From Roridomyces roridus (lineage: Eukaryota; Basidiomycota; Agaricomycetes; Agaricales; Mycenaceae), in contig JARKIF010000006.1 in assembly GCA_029378245.1 (NCBI GenBank), positions 1,426,001 through 1,490,000 of the forward strand: DNA of 64,000 nucleotides, given 5' to 3'. The first letter of the stretch is position 1. Each line of letters starts with the position of its first letter. The notes beneath the pieces are model-generated. The model ran no database searches. It saw only the letters and a program-made list of their open reading frames with translations, and was not told where the DNA came from. The position numbers were made by a program, and so were the translations under genes. Below are positions 11,001-21,303 of the stretch, piece after piece.

Positions 11001-13937
11001 CTGGACCCTCGCGGAAATCTTCTGAACAGCGATACTAACAGCCAGTTCGGCGCCCGACGCGGCCGGTGGGCGCGTCATAAAGATGAAAGTATCACCCCGA
11101 TGGCGGTCGTACAGTTGAAAATTGGCGTCCCCGCAATGAAGACGGTATCCCGAAGTGCACGGTCGGTAATTCGAAAAGTTGGATGATGTTTTGTCCATGA
11201 AAGAACAGACAACGACGTTCTCGCTCACTTCTGCATCCTCGTCCCACGGTAATTCGCCTCGCATAAAGATGCCGACGGCAAAGCGATCGTCAGTCTAGCG
11301 AGGATCAGTTGAATGAATACTGGATGAGAAGGACAAGCCAACCTTTAGAATGAGGAGTTTCCTTGTGAACTCGCTTGTCGCCATCCGCAGATAGTAGAAA
11401 AAGGCACCCAGTCCATTGAGCTTGGACGAATACAGACGCTGCAAGGCATACGGCCTGTTCAACGATCGCTCGTACAGATCCCGTGGCGTCAGGATGTCGG
11501 AGCGAATGAGGGAGTTCCAGAGGAAGGGATAGTCTTGGTATCTGTCATCGAGATCTAGAGTATGCGAGATTGCGTGCTTTTGTGTCGCGGTGAGCGCTCC
11601 AAAATCAACATGTGTGAGGTAAGGAATGAACTCCTCCACCGACATTCCGAGTTTCCGTGACAATTTGAAAGCAAGGTTGAACAGCTCGTACTCGGACAGG
11701 GTGTTCTGGCGGCTCTGCATGATCTGTGCTAGGAGCTGTTTCCCAGCGTTGGGGTCACCGGAGAGAGCGCTGAGCACGGAAGGATTCGACTGGGTGAAGT
11801 TTTCGGCAAAGACTCTCGCTGCAGCCGCCAGCTTGTTGATGATGAATGCTTCTTCTCCACCTGGTGGGAGTGGAGGTGCAGTGAGTCGGTCAGGAATTTT
11901 GATGCCTGCTCCGTCCACCGACTGAGAATGGAGAGCGTTCAATTCTTGACACTCGGGGCTGAGGGCACCTAATTCGCTGGCGCGGACCCATTTTTGATGC
12001 AGAGCAGCTACCCTGGCAAGGCCGGCACTAAGGAGAGTCAGCGACACATCCCTGGGAAAGCTGGCCGAGTACCTGTTGTACGACGCAAAGTGGTTTGCCA
12101 GATCGGTACGTGAGATAGATCTCGCAACGGGTTCTTTGTTCGACGGATAATCATACGACTTGGGACGAATCAATACTTGTACTTCATTCAAAAGGGTGAG
12201 CGCACCTCGGATACCGTGCTGGGTACCAGATCGGGGTCCCAGCACACGAAATATTTGTCTCCGTCAAGGTCGCCTCCGCTCGACATCGACGGCGCCGCCT
12301 TGTGCCCTGGTTTTGCAACCCCAGCGAAAACGATGCAGTCCACGAGATGCGACAACTCGGGTCTGTGCACCGCTCGCAGCTTCAAGCAATCGCCTAACCC
12401 AAAATGAAACTCTGTCTGTGGGTAGCGAACGATGACTCACCGGGATGGAGGCACGGATTCCGTACCACCAACACATCAGTATGTATCGGCGTAGTGGCAC
12501 CCTTCCTTCCCGAGGTGACGCGTATATGCACCTCTCCCTCCTTCAACACTCCAAACGGATCACAAACCCCAAAAATCAGCCGCGACTTGTGCACGATCAT
12601 GCGCGAACGGTCTTTATTCCGGTCGTTTTTGAAACTCCCGATTTCCTTCATCTGCACACTGCGTATTGCTTGCGCGACTTTGTCAGAGTCGAGCCCGTCG
12701 AGGAGGACCGATTCCGCGTGCTTGTATTCACCGATGGAGGAGAGCAGGTCCACTGCGACGAGGGGGTCGGTGCTGGCGTTTGCGATCCATTGGAAGTAGG
12801 CTTCTTGTTTGGCCAGGAGTTTCTCATCGGAGATACCGAGGCTGGAGAGCAGGACGATGATGTCGTTGTTGAGTCGGCCGAAGGAACTAAAATGATATAA
12901 GTGCTCCGTTCGCAGGAAATTGAACGGCGCGTACTATGGAGAAGAGTAATCCACGACCGAGAAAGTCGTATTCTCGAGGGTGTTGAATTTCTTCATGCTC
13001 TTTCGGAAGTGGACGAGATAATTCTGACCGTTTGCGCGCTCCGCGTCGATTTGAGGGTGTAACATGAGAACGCCTATCCGTGCCATCCAGTAAATAAACA
13101 ACCACTGAGGGTTATAGCACACACCTTTGTAACCCAGATACCGAATCTGGAAAACAGCCGGAGTATATCGGGTCCCACGAAAGATGATTTTCTTCTGTTT
13201 CGCAATCTGTATCGCAAGGGATCTGGAAATGAGGCCGCAGCCGTCCGAGAAGAGTTCGTCCCCCATCTTGATATCATCAATGTCCTTGACGAGGCGGGGA
13301 TCGAGGTTGTAGTCCAGCTGGGCTTCGGAGAAGAGCAAGCCGATCCGTTTCGCGCCTGTTAGATCGTCAGTTTTCGTGTATCGTAGGGGAGGTGAATGTA
13401 CGTTTAGCAGCACTCATGAGCTTCTCAAAGTCGCCCATGCGGTAGATCCTCGCATCAAGTTCCGCGTCAGAGTTGGCCTCTCGGAGCAAGCAGCTTCTCG
13501 AACGCTACGACGAAAATAAGTCCAAGTTCAGACAGACAAAACTTTGGACGCCCCACCAGTTGGCTATTGGAGTGGTGATAAAATCGATACTGTATCCGAT
13601 TCAAATACAGCCCAGCCTTGAGAAACCGTGAAATGTAATCGCCCGTCGCTCGAATCGGAGTTTCCTTGAACCGTAGATCGCCAAACGACACCAGGATGAA
13701 CTTGGATCGGTCATCGGTCTGCAGGATGCGATTGTTCGGGAGGCGATCCATCTGCAGTGTGATCGCCTCGGCCGTGAACTTGATGAGTTTCCCGTAGAGA
13801 TGGGGCTCCTTGGCGTTGGGAGGGGCTCGGAGTGCTTCTGGAGGCACGGAGAAGATCCATGAATCGTCCTCTTTGCTGGGATCGGCACGGAGGACGGTGG
13901 GCGCCATGAGTGGCGGCAAGGTGGCTTGAGATGACAA
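8079..13937 (-). CDS. RNA-dependent RNA polymerase fused to an SF1 (Upf1/Dna2-like) helicase
   Basis: One continuous multi-exon gene. The N-terminal two fifths is a cellular quelling-type RdRP: HSNSQL near 13580, DGCGLIS near 13240, and the catalytic GGDLDGDKYF with DLDGD at 12257-12271. It then runs on through a linker (10695-11264) into an SF1 helicase. That part has Walker A GPPG|TGKT split by an intron (about 9520 and 9455), a DEASQ Walker B at 8972-8986, a LVGDQ/VQYRFP region, a late SFTIDSFQGRESD box (about 8285) and an ARLALIIIGD end near 8180. The role inferred from the parts is making dsRNA from aberrant transcripts and unwinding templates in RNA silencing. The first in-frame ATG is at 13907. 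The frame stays open upstream to about 14080 with RdRP-like sequence but no ATG, overlapping the divergent NTPase gene, so the N terminus is missing or mis-modelled. Length is about 1,700 residues. Confidence 0.85.
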
Positions 13938-14026
13938 GGGGCCGTGTGAGGAAATCAGTGGAGGGTGTCCAAAGATGTCGTAACATGGGCGCCTGTAGAG
14001 CCTTGACTCCCCACCACCTCGAGACC

Positions 14027-14648
14027 ATGGTGAAGCCCGTCCGGATTTACGTCGTGGGTCCTTCAGTCAGTTCTCCAAAGATCCTCCGGCGCCGCTAAAG
14101 ACCATGCTCAGTCGACAGGGAAAACGACACTGTGCACCGCGGTGGCAAAGCGGCTGGGTCTCGTTAGAGGCCAGTTCGTGACAGAGGTTGCCCGCAAAGT
14201 AATCCGAGAACTTGGGCTGAGCCGCGACAACATTGGGTTGCTCGAGATGCAAGAGGCGATCATGCGGGCGCATCTAGAACGGGAGCGGGAGAATGAAGAC
14301 GAGGCAATCCAGTTGTGCGACAGGTCTGCCATCGACCCTATCGTCCACGCCATCTTCACCGCCAAGGATCCAGGGGAGGCCGAGGCGCGCAAGAAGTCTT
14401 TGGTCGCCTTGCCCGAGTTTCAGCGTATTCTCCCGGCATATCGAAGTTCGGTGTTTATCTTGCTGGGTCCAGTGGGAGATTGGCTTGTGGATGACGGATT
14501 TCGGCACATGGGGGACCAGACGCAGGTATTGGCGGTTTTCAGGAGTGTACTGGAAGAGCTGGGCATTCGGTATCGGGAGATTGGGCCGGAGATGCGCTTT
14601 CTGGAGGAGAGGACAGAATTTGTGAGAATTATGGCGAGCAACTTCTGA
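14027..14648 (+). CDS. AAA_28-like (NadR/Ttd14-type) P-loop NTPase
   Basis: Two exons, 14027-14065 and 14112-14648, are joined across a 46-nt intron (GTCAGT..CTCAG) and give 191 residues. The splice creates the Walker A motif GPSSTGKTT from the two exons, which fixes the model. A CDRSAIDP segment with a candidate catalytic Asp, and a C-terminal IGPEMRFLEERTEFV, fit the small AAA_28 family of predicted nucleotide kinases. The size matches that family. It is transcribed away from the RdRP-helicase gene and its first exon overlaps the region where the RdRP N terminus should lie. The substrate cannot be read from the sequence. Confidence 0.85.
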
Positions 14649-14942
14649 ATGAAGGCATCTTTCGTTGGTCTTGGACGTCTGCTGCCTGCGCTGGTCGCTG
14701 ACAATTTGTGCAGCCGATGTGTGTGCTATCTCAGGAATCAAGCCGGACGGTTTCGAGGTACGAGAGCAGTCGGTGCAAGTTTCTCCAGGAGTGCGCCAGG
14801 GAGTGTACAGGCCCTACAGGTATCACAGTCTGAGCAGAGCGGGAGAGAGTGGAGAGCGGCCGTCCGAGGCAAGAGCCAAATGGGGCTGATTTTGAAATTT
14901 GATCCGTCACTCTCTCTTGTCCTCCCCACCCTTCCTCACCTC

Positions 14943-16623
14943 ATGGACGAATCGAAAGAAGTCAGCCTCGAGATCCAGCGTCTACGTCGAGAACGAGACG
15001 ACGCCGAGGCCCGATTTGCAGCATCTCAGCTCCAGGTCACAGAACTGCAGTCCCAACTCCGTCAGCAAGCAAACACGATATCAGACATGAAGGCCGAGAA
15101 AAAGCTCGTGTCTAAGCTTCCTCCAGCTCCAAAGCTTAAGGTAAGAATCCCTTGCTACTAGCGATGTCTTTTAATGCGGTGGACAGGCCGAGGCTGTGGA
15201 CATCATTGAGATCTCTGACGATGAGGAGGACAGCAAGACCTTGCTTGCATGCAGCGTTGGACCACAGGATGCAGCAGTGTGTCATTGTCGCTCTGGTTTT
15301 GCGCATCTAACCCATTGCTATTTTTAGCCCAGCGCGCCCGAAAAAACTTCACCCCTGCGACCTACAGGATCTCCAGGCCCATCGACGAGGCCAGTCAGCC
15401 TCAAACGGCCGCGGTCAGAGTCGCCCCTACCCCAACCCTCGGAGCATCGCCATGCACCTGCGCACCACTCCCGATCCACATCCCCTGACCTCAAGCCATC
15501 CGTCAAACGGCCAAAAACATCATCGCGCCCGCTAGTCACCCTCCCACAATCCGTCATCAACTCGTATCTGGTGGACACCCCAAACCTCGACATTACCCCT
15601 CCGCCTCTCTCCGACCTCTACGTCTCACGCAAGTTCCTAAGCTCTCACTACGGTGGCAATCCCATGTACTTTGTCGTCGACTTCAGTCTCGAGCGCAAGG
15701 GCCGCAAAGCCGTTTTCCCAGAGGTTTATCTAAATCCCCTCCTCCCGGATCAGCCAGGCGCCCCGGGACTCATTTACGCGTCGCGGGAGGAGATCATAGA
15801 TGGTACACCATGGGCCGTCTTCTGCAAGAAACAGTCCGGCAAGGTGCCGGCGGTGTGGCGGTACATGGGGGACTATGTGAATGAAAGGTGTGGGGAGCCG
15901 ACGCCGGAGGAGGTGAGGGCGCAAGACGACACGGTGCGTGTATTCATTTCTTCTAAATGTCTCCAGTGATTTGCTCACAAGACGAGCCAGATCACGGAAA
16001 AGTGGGCAGAACACATCTACAAAACCAAGATGTGGGATGTGTATGTTGAGATGCGCGCGCGGATTGCGCTGCGTAAGGCTGGTCGGGATATCCCTAAAAG
16101 CGCAGTAGACCAGGAGATGAAGAAGATTCGGAAGGGTGGAGGGTTGCCTGTGACCATGAAGGATATCATCAAAGCATTGGAGCGCGGTGACGAGGTGCGT
16201 TGGCTTCAGTTTCCGTCTGAAATGCACCTTCAACGCCCCGATCGTTTACAGAAGATCGGCATCGTCAGGATGAAGTGCGTCTCTTACGACCACGAATTTG
16301 CTGCGGAGTTGGCCGAGAAATGGGCTGATCCTCCTGCTCCTCCTCCCAAACCTTCGGGCTCGAGCTCGTCCCGGCGGCCAAGCAGGAGTAAGAAGGATTC
16401 CAAGCGCAAGATCAAGGGGAAGGGTCGTGCGGTGGCTTCCCCGCGCCGGACGTACGAATCTGACGCCGACGATGACGGTGATTTCGATGTCGAGGAGGAG
16501 GATGCCGATGATGGAGAGTGGCAGCCGGAGGGCAGGCAGGAGAGCGGGGCGGATGTTTCTGGGGTGCGCCTCTCGCTGCGACGGCCCAGACGGAAACGCT
16601 CAGAAGATGATGGTGCGCCGTAG
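14943..16623 (+). CDS. DUF6697-like protein with coiled-coil N terminus and acidic/basic tail
   Basis: Five exons (14943-15140, 15187-15276, 15328-15933, 15991-16194, 16252-16623) keep frame across four introns of 46-57 nt and give 489 residues. Residues 1-55 are a charged coiled coil (ERDDAEARFAASQLQ). An acidic IIEISDDEE stretch follows that resembles a SUMO-interaction motif, then a Ser/Pro-rich linker. The globular domain (about residues 175-370) has YVSRKFLSSHYGGN, WAVFCKK and WRYMGDYVNE landmarks. The tail is KR-rich and then DE-rich, suggesting a nuclear protein. I associate the core with the basidiomycete DUF6697 family from memory. No enzymatic residue set is evident. Confidence 0.75.
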
Positions 16624-16757
16624 AATCTAACTGCGAGGTTCGCTGATCTTGTTATTTCTTGTGCGTCGTATGAGATCTCTTCGAGTCACGCTCATATCAC
16701 CAACAGGTCTGATACTTGTTGGCTACCCGACCATGTACAAAAATCTACTCATATAAT

Positions 16758-18795
16758 CTAAGTCAAATCGTCGTCCTTTTTCCGCTTCACGCTCTTCCAC
16801 TCGGAGCCGAGAGCGCCAACCACACAAAACACAGCCATTGCAACAGCGACATAGTACGCCCCCACGAGGGCATCGTTGTACACGTCCAGCACGGCGGGGA
16901 GGAGGGTGCCGTCGACTGCGGTCCGGAGACTCGTCGCACCCCCGTCGAGGATTACAGATGGGTTGATGCTGGGTACGCGGGAGATGAGACCTGAGAGGAG
17001 TTTACTACGCAGGACGTTTTGGGATACCGAGACGAAGACGGTGCCGCCTGGGATTCATGTCAGCTACGGGCCCTAGCGAGGACTAGGAGACATACCGAGA
17101 GTCTGCAAGAACAAAACCAGGGTAGTCCCCGTGGCGACATCCTCGGGCTTCATGATCGCTTGAACGGCCATGAGAGGCTGCTGAATCCCCGCTCCCACGC
17201 CGATTCCGTAGATGAGTTGGTACCCGATCCAATGCCCCGGTGGGGCATGTACGGTGAGGGTAGAGAGCAAGCCTGCGCCGACGGCCATGAAGACCGTGGC
17301 GACGTACATGAAGGGGGTAAAATACCCGATAGAGGTGATGAGGCCGCCGACGACGAGGGAGGAGATGACGATGGAGAGGACCATGGGGAGGTTGTCGATG
17401 CCCGAGGCGATGGGGGTCACGCCTTTGACTGCTTGGAAGTAGATCGGGAGCTGGGTGGATGTCGGTGAGTGGCCATGTCATGTACGCGTTAAGGACTCAC
17501 GAGATAGATGAAGGAGAAGAAGGATCCGCTGAGGGCGAATGCAAAAGCCGTGGCTGCGAGGACGCCGCGCTGCTTGATGATTCTCGGTGGAACCGTCGCG
17601 TTTTCCTGCTTCCAAGACTGGATGACCATGAAAACAGCGAGGAGGACGCCGAATAAGACGAGGAGCGCGATTATCCGACGGTCGTTCCATGGGTACTTTG
17701 TACCGCCCCACTGAAGTGCGAGCAAGAGGCAGATGATGCACGGCATGAAGATGGACTGAATGCAGCGTCAGTCAGCTGCATATACACTGCCAGGTGGTGA
17801 GCTTACCGTTCCCCAGGGATCACATTTCTGAACGCGGTCCATGAACGACAGGTTTTTGTACTCGTCCGAACTGTTGTCTCCGCCTGGGACTTTGAAGAAA
17901 AGGCCCATCACAATGACCGTGATCGCGCCTAAAATCCAAGTCAGAGATCGCGTTTATGTGAAAAAAATCGCAGAAAGATGCTGACCCAAAGGAAGGTTTA
18001 TATAAAAGCACCAGCGCCATGAAGTCCGGTCTGCTAGGGCGCCTCCGACGAGTGGACCCGCGACGCTGCCCACCCAGTAGACTGCTCCGAGGATGCCCAT
18101 GAAGATGGACCGCCTTTCGAGGGGCACGGCTTTAGCGCAGATGATGAGGCAGCCGGTGTTAATTCCCGCGCATCCGAGGCCCGCGATAGCTCGCCCGACG
18201 ATGAGCGCTGTGGAGGTGGGCGCGACTGCACAGATGAGGGAACCGAGCTCGAATATGGCTATGGCGGTGATGTACACCTGGGCAAGATTTCGGTGAGTTA
18301 TCCCTCACGAGTTTTTGAAGGATGAACTGACCCATTTTTGAGGGAGGAAAGAATACAGCCGGCCGAAGAAGAGCTGGAAGGCGGAGCCTGTGAGGAGGTA
18401 TCTGTCGGCGCCGTTCTTTGAGATGCAAGTTTCCGAAGCAGGGAATATATATAGACTTACGCGCTACCGTACCAGCCAACATCCTCGAGGCTATGGAATT
18501 GGTCTGTAATTTTGGGCTGCGCGGATCAGATACAGATGGCGTAGGATGGAAAATGGGTTTACGATGGCGACTGCTACGATCGTGTTATCCTGCACAAGAA
18601 ATATCAGTCAGAGTGGCACAAAAACGGCTGGTGTGTACTGACCAGGGCGGTGACGAGCTGGGACATTGCGAGCGCAAGACTAATAAGACTCAATCTCAAC
18701 CCGGTCGGATACTGAATACGCTCGACAATGTCCGATGCCTTCTCATTGGGAGGGGAAGAAGACACTGGTTTCGCTGTTTCGCTGGTATCTTGCAT
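16758..18795 (-). CDS. MFS transporter, DHA2 (14-span) drug:H+ antiporter type
   Basis: A multi-exon gene. The start at 18795 opens a hydrophilic Ser/Pro-rich cytoplasmic leader, and the stop is at 16758 after a short basic/acidic tail (KKDDDL). The exon at about 17970-18277 holds GRAIAGLGCAGINTG (the TM4 region of MFS pumps), ERRSIFMGILGAVYWVG and GGALADRTSWRWCFYINLP, the typical DHA2 order. Later exons encode repeated hydrophobic spans, including ALSGSFFSFIYLVS and YQLIYGIGVGAGIQQPL. Expected in the plasma or vacuolar membrane exporting small molecules; substrate unknown. No biosynthetic cluster is visible around it, although a Zn2Cys6 regulator lies 2.5 kb further on, beyond a transposon island. 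Confidence 0.9.
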
Positions 18796-19104
18796 TGTTG
18801 CTTGTTTTCCTTGTCGCTGGTGCTTGTCTGAGGGCGAGAGGAGCTGGGATGCGTTGGTTTCGAGGAGAAGGATATATACCTGCCAGCGCACAAAAGCCGG
18901 AGCCGTGAATTGAGTCACCGTGACATGCGAATGAACCCGCCTTCCGATTTGTGGCAGTGCCCGGCAGCGACGGAAGGTTGATTCAGATAAAGGGTCACTG
19001 GGTGGTGCAACTTCTGCTGTGCTCAGAATTGGCTTAGACTGCGAGAAGAGTCGTCTTGCGAGGGGATCAGAGCTGCAGCACGGATATGATGTTTCTAGCT
19101 CGGC

Positions 19105-19308
19105 AGACAGCGGCATCGAAATTGGAGGATCGGCATGTTGGCAGATCCTGGCAACGGATCATTGAACATCATGTCTCACAGCCTGCCATGGGAAACTTGA
19201 CGGAAGTACTTGGATCCTTGAGTATTTTTGAGTGTGCCTCAATAAGTACCTCGGTGAACCGTCTCTACGCGCCCCTCGGAGTCGGATTGAACGAATCGAG
19301 TCATGATC
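19105..19308. repeat. Direct repeat, left copy, flanking the CACTA-like element
   Basis: This segment resembles 20415-20620 in the same orientation. Shared words in the same order are GCGGCATCG, GATCGGCATG, CTCACA, TATTTTT, GCGCCCCTCGGAGTCGGA and CGAGTCATGA. The similarity is diverged, roughly 60-70 percent by eye. It may be an older duplicated sequence into one copy of which the CACTA-like element inserted. Confidence 0.45.
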
Positions 19309-19311
19309 AGA

Positions 19312-20372
19312 CACTGCATTTTGCCCATTTCTAGGCAAGGGGTAATCTAGGTTCTACGAGGTTGGGTCTGGGTTTATCTAGCTTTGTGTAGTAGGGTGCT
19401 GTTTTTAATTCCCAGACCCTTAAAAACCGGTTTACAAACCTGGTTTGCAAACAGGGTGTTTATAAACCGGTTTATAAACCGAGTAGCAGAAGAGGAAATT
19501 CACGGTTCTGAGAGCCATTTGTCAACTATTTTCACCTTCCCCGGACGCCGGTGGAGCCTCTGACGTGCCTCTGTGAGTTTCCATAAGCTCTGACTGGGCT
19601 TTGACCCACCATTGAGCAAGTAGAACACTCATCAGACTGCCATCAGCACGATTGATGGTATCAGATTGATCCTGTGTGCCGTTTATAAACCGAACATCCG
19701 TTGAGAAACATTATAAACCGGGTTTATAAACAGCGGTTTATAAACCGGTTTGCAAACAGGCATTAAAAACAGCACCCTATTGTGTAGGTTCGTTTATCAT
19801 CATCAGGCTTGGTCTGGAAGGGGGGTTAATCTAGGTTCTCCGAGGTTTCCTCGACCAACCTTGCATAGGTTGATCAGGGTTTGTCGGGCCTTGTCTGGGT
19901 TCATCCCGCCAACGAAAATACCCGACTTCATGACCAAAATGTGCGCCAATCTCATTGCACTCCAAATTTGTTATCAGAATGAGAGCCTGAGAAAAATGGA
20001 GCTCTTGATTCCCATACTGCAGCCTACTACTGCTTCTACCACCACCAAAGTATCCGGTCATCGCTGGGTGAATTTAGCTCAAGGATGGGCCCCTGTAGCT
20101 CTCCAAACACCATTCAATGTGTATTTGCACAGTTTGCAGCACGTCTTCCCACAGGCCAAGGCCTGCTCAAGCCTCAAGGCCTGGTCGATTTATCTGCCTT
20201 GACCAGGATTTGTCTGGGTTCGTCTAAATCGATGCTGACCAAAAATAAACTCAGAGTAACCCAGATGCATGTATCTAGACTGTCTAGACAAGGCCAGGCA
20301 AATATCCTTGCCAAGGTGGTTTGTCTAGACATCTAGGCAAGGGGTTTGCCTAGAAGTAGGTAAAATGCAGTG
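19312..20372. mobile_element. CACTA-like non-autonomous DNA transposon
   Basis: The left end CACTGCATTTTGCC.. and the right end ..GGTAAAATGCAGTG form an inverted repeat of about 25 bp with three or so mismatches (continuing through TTCTAGGCAA). The element is flanked by the 3-bp duplication AGA (19309-19311 and 20373-20375). A CACT start and a 3-bp target duplication are CACTA/EnSpm traits. Subterminal words such as TTGTCTGGGTT, TCTAGGTTCT and GTCTAGAC repeat inside. No transposase is present. A hAT-like MITE sits within it, so the original length was about 665 bp. Confidence 0.75.
19392..19779. mobile_element. hAT-like MITE nested in the CACTA-like element
   Basis: The termini TAGGGTGCTGTTTTTAA and TTAAAAACAGCACCCTA are perfect inverted repeats. 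They are flanked by an exact 8-bp duplication TTGTGTAG (19384-19391 and 19780-19787), the hAT signature. Length is 388 bp with no coding capacity. Variants of GGTTTATAAACCGG and TTTGCAAACAGG cluster inside both ends and are probably transposase-binding subterminal repeats. Confidence 0.88.
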
Positions 20373-20414
20373 AGAACTCTTGGACGGTGATCAGTTATGC
20401 ATGATTACATCGGC

Positions 20415-20640
20415 AAATGGCGGCATCGTCAAACTGGGACCTCGGCGGGATCGGCATGCCTGAAAATCACCTCTCACACTCTCGGCAGAAGCAGCCTTAG
20501 ATATTTTTAAGCGTTCCTCGAAAAGCATCGCTTTGTACTGCCTCAGACGCGGAATAGAATACTTACGCGCCCCTCGGAGTCGGAGTGGTGCGACGATTCA
20601 CGAACCGAGTCATGAGAAACGGTTGAACGGGACCTCGGTG
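20415..20640. repeat. Direct repeat, right copy
   Basis: Diverged partner of 19105-19308 (see that entry). It begins about 40 bp beyond the right end of the CACTA-like element. Confidence 0.4.
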
Positions 20641-20644
20641 GGAC

Positions 20645-21303
20645 GTTAACGGGCCCTTTTTAGCCTGCGAGAGCGAGAGAGTCGACGGGGCCTATTATCC
20701 GAATATACCCCTTGGAAGTAGATACACTGTAGATCCCCGTTGCTCATATCTCAGGGCTTCTTTCCTCTCCCTTAGATTCGCCGGCCACTAACCTCAGCTG
20801 ACCACACAAGTCGGCCGACCGCCCTTCGAAGTTCGGTGGCCGGACAAAAAATGTGTAAACTCTGCTTCGGGCATGACAACTGACTCGGTAATCCCTCGAG
20901 GAGGAATCACAACGCTGAATCAAAGAACAGAGTGCTGAGCGTTCAGCGCTGAGCAACCGTTCGTATGCCACGCGGTGAGCGGCAGACCAATTCAGCAACT
21001 GCAACTAGTTTACGGCATTATTAAAGTTTCGAAAGCTTGACTCACAGCGGGCCGCTGAGAATCTCTTCGGGAGCGAGGTAAATCGTGAATGGTTTCCTTG
21101 ATCATTTGCGGCTAATACTCCTACACAGTATGTACGTATCTAGATCTACATTCGTACTTTAAGTTTATATAACATTACACTAGAACCTACATTATGTACG
21201 CTGAGTGGAGATTAAGAAATGCAAAGAAAGCGCGTATAGCAACACAGGGTAAGATGAGCATGAGAATACAACTAGTCTTTTTCAGATGAGGGATATTATT
21301 GAT
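20645..21303. other. Intergenic, no supported gene
   Basis: Only short frames are present, with no splice-supported extension. An interrupted GCTGAGCGTTCAGCGCTGAGC palindrome lies near 20936. AT-rich sequence at 21120-21290 precedes the 3' end of the Zn2Cys6 gene and could be its 3' UTR. Confidence 0.4.

Noticed and set aside
16030..18831. Long plus-strand frames opposite the MFS and DUF6697-like exons
   Set aside because: Antisense shadows with no domain; the sense genes explain the codon structure.
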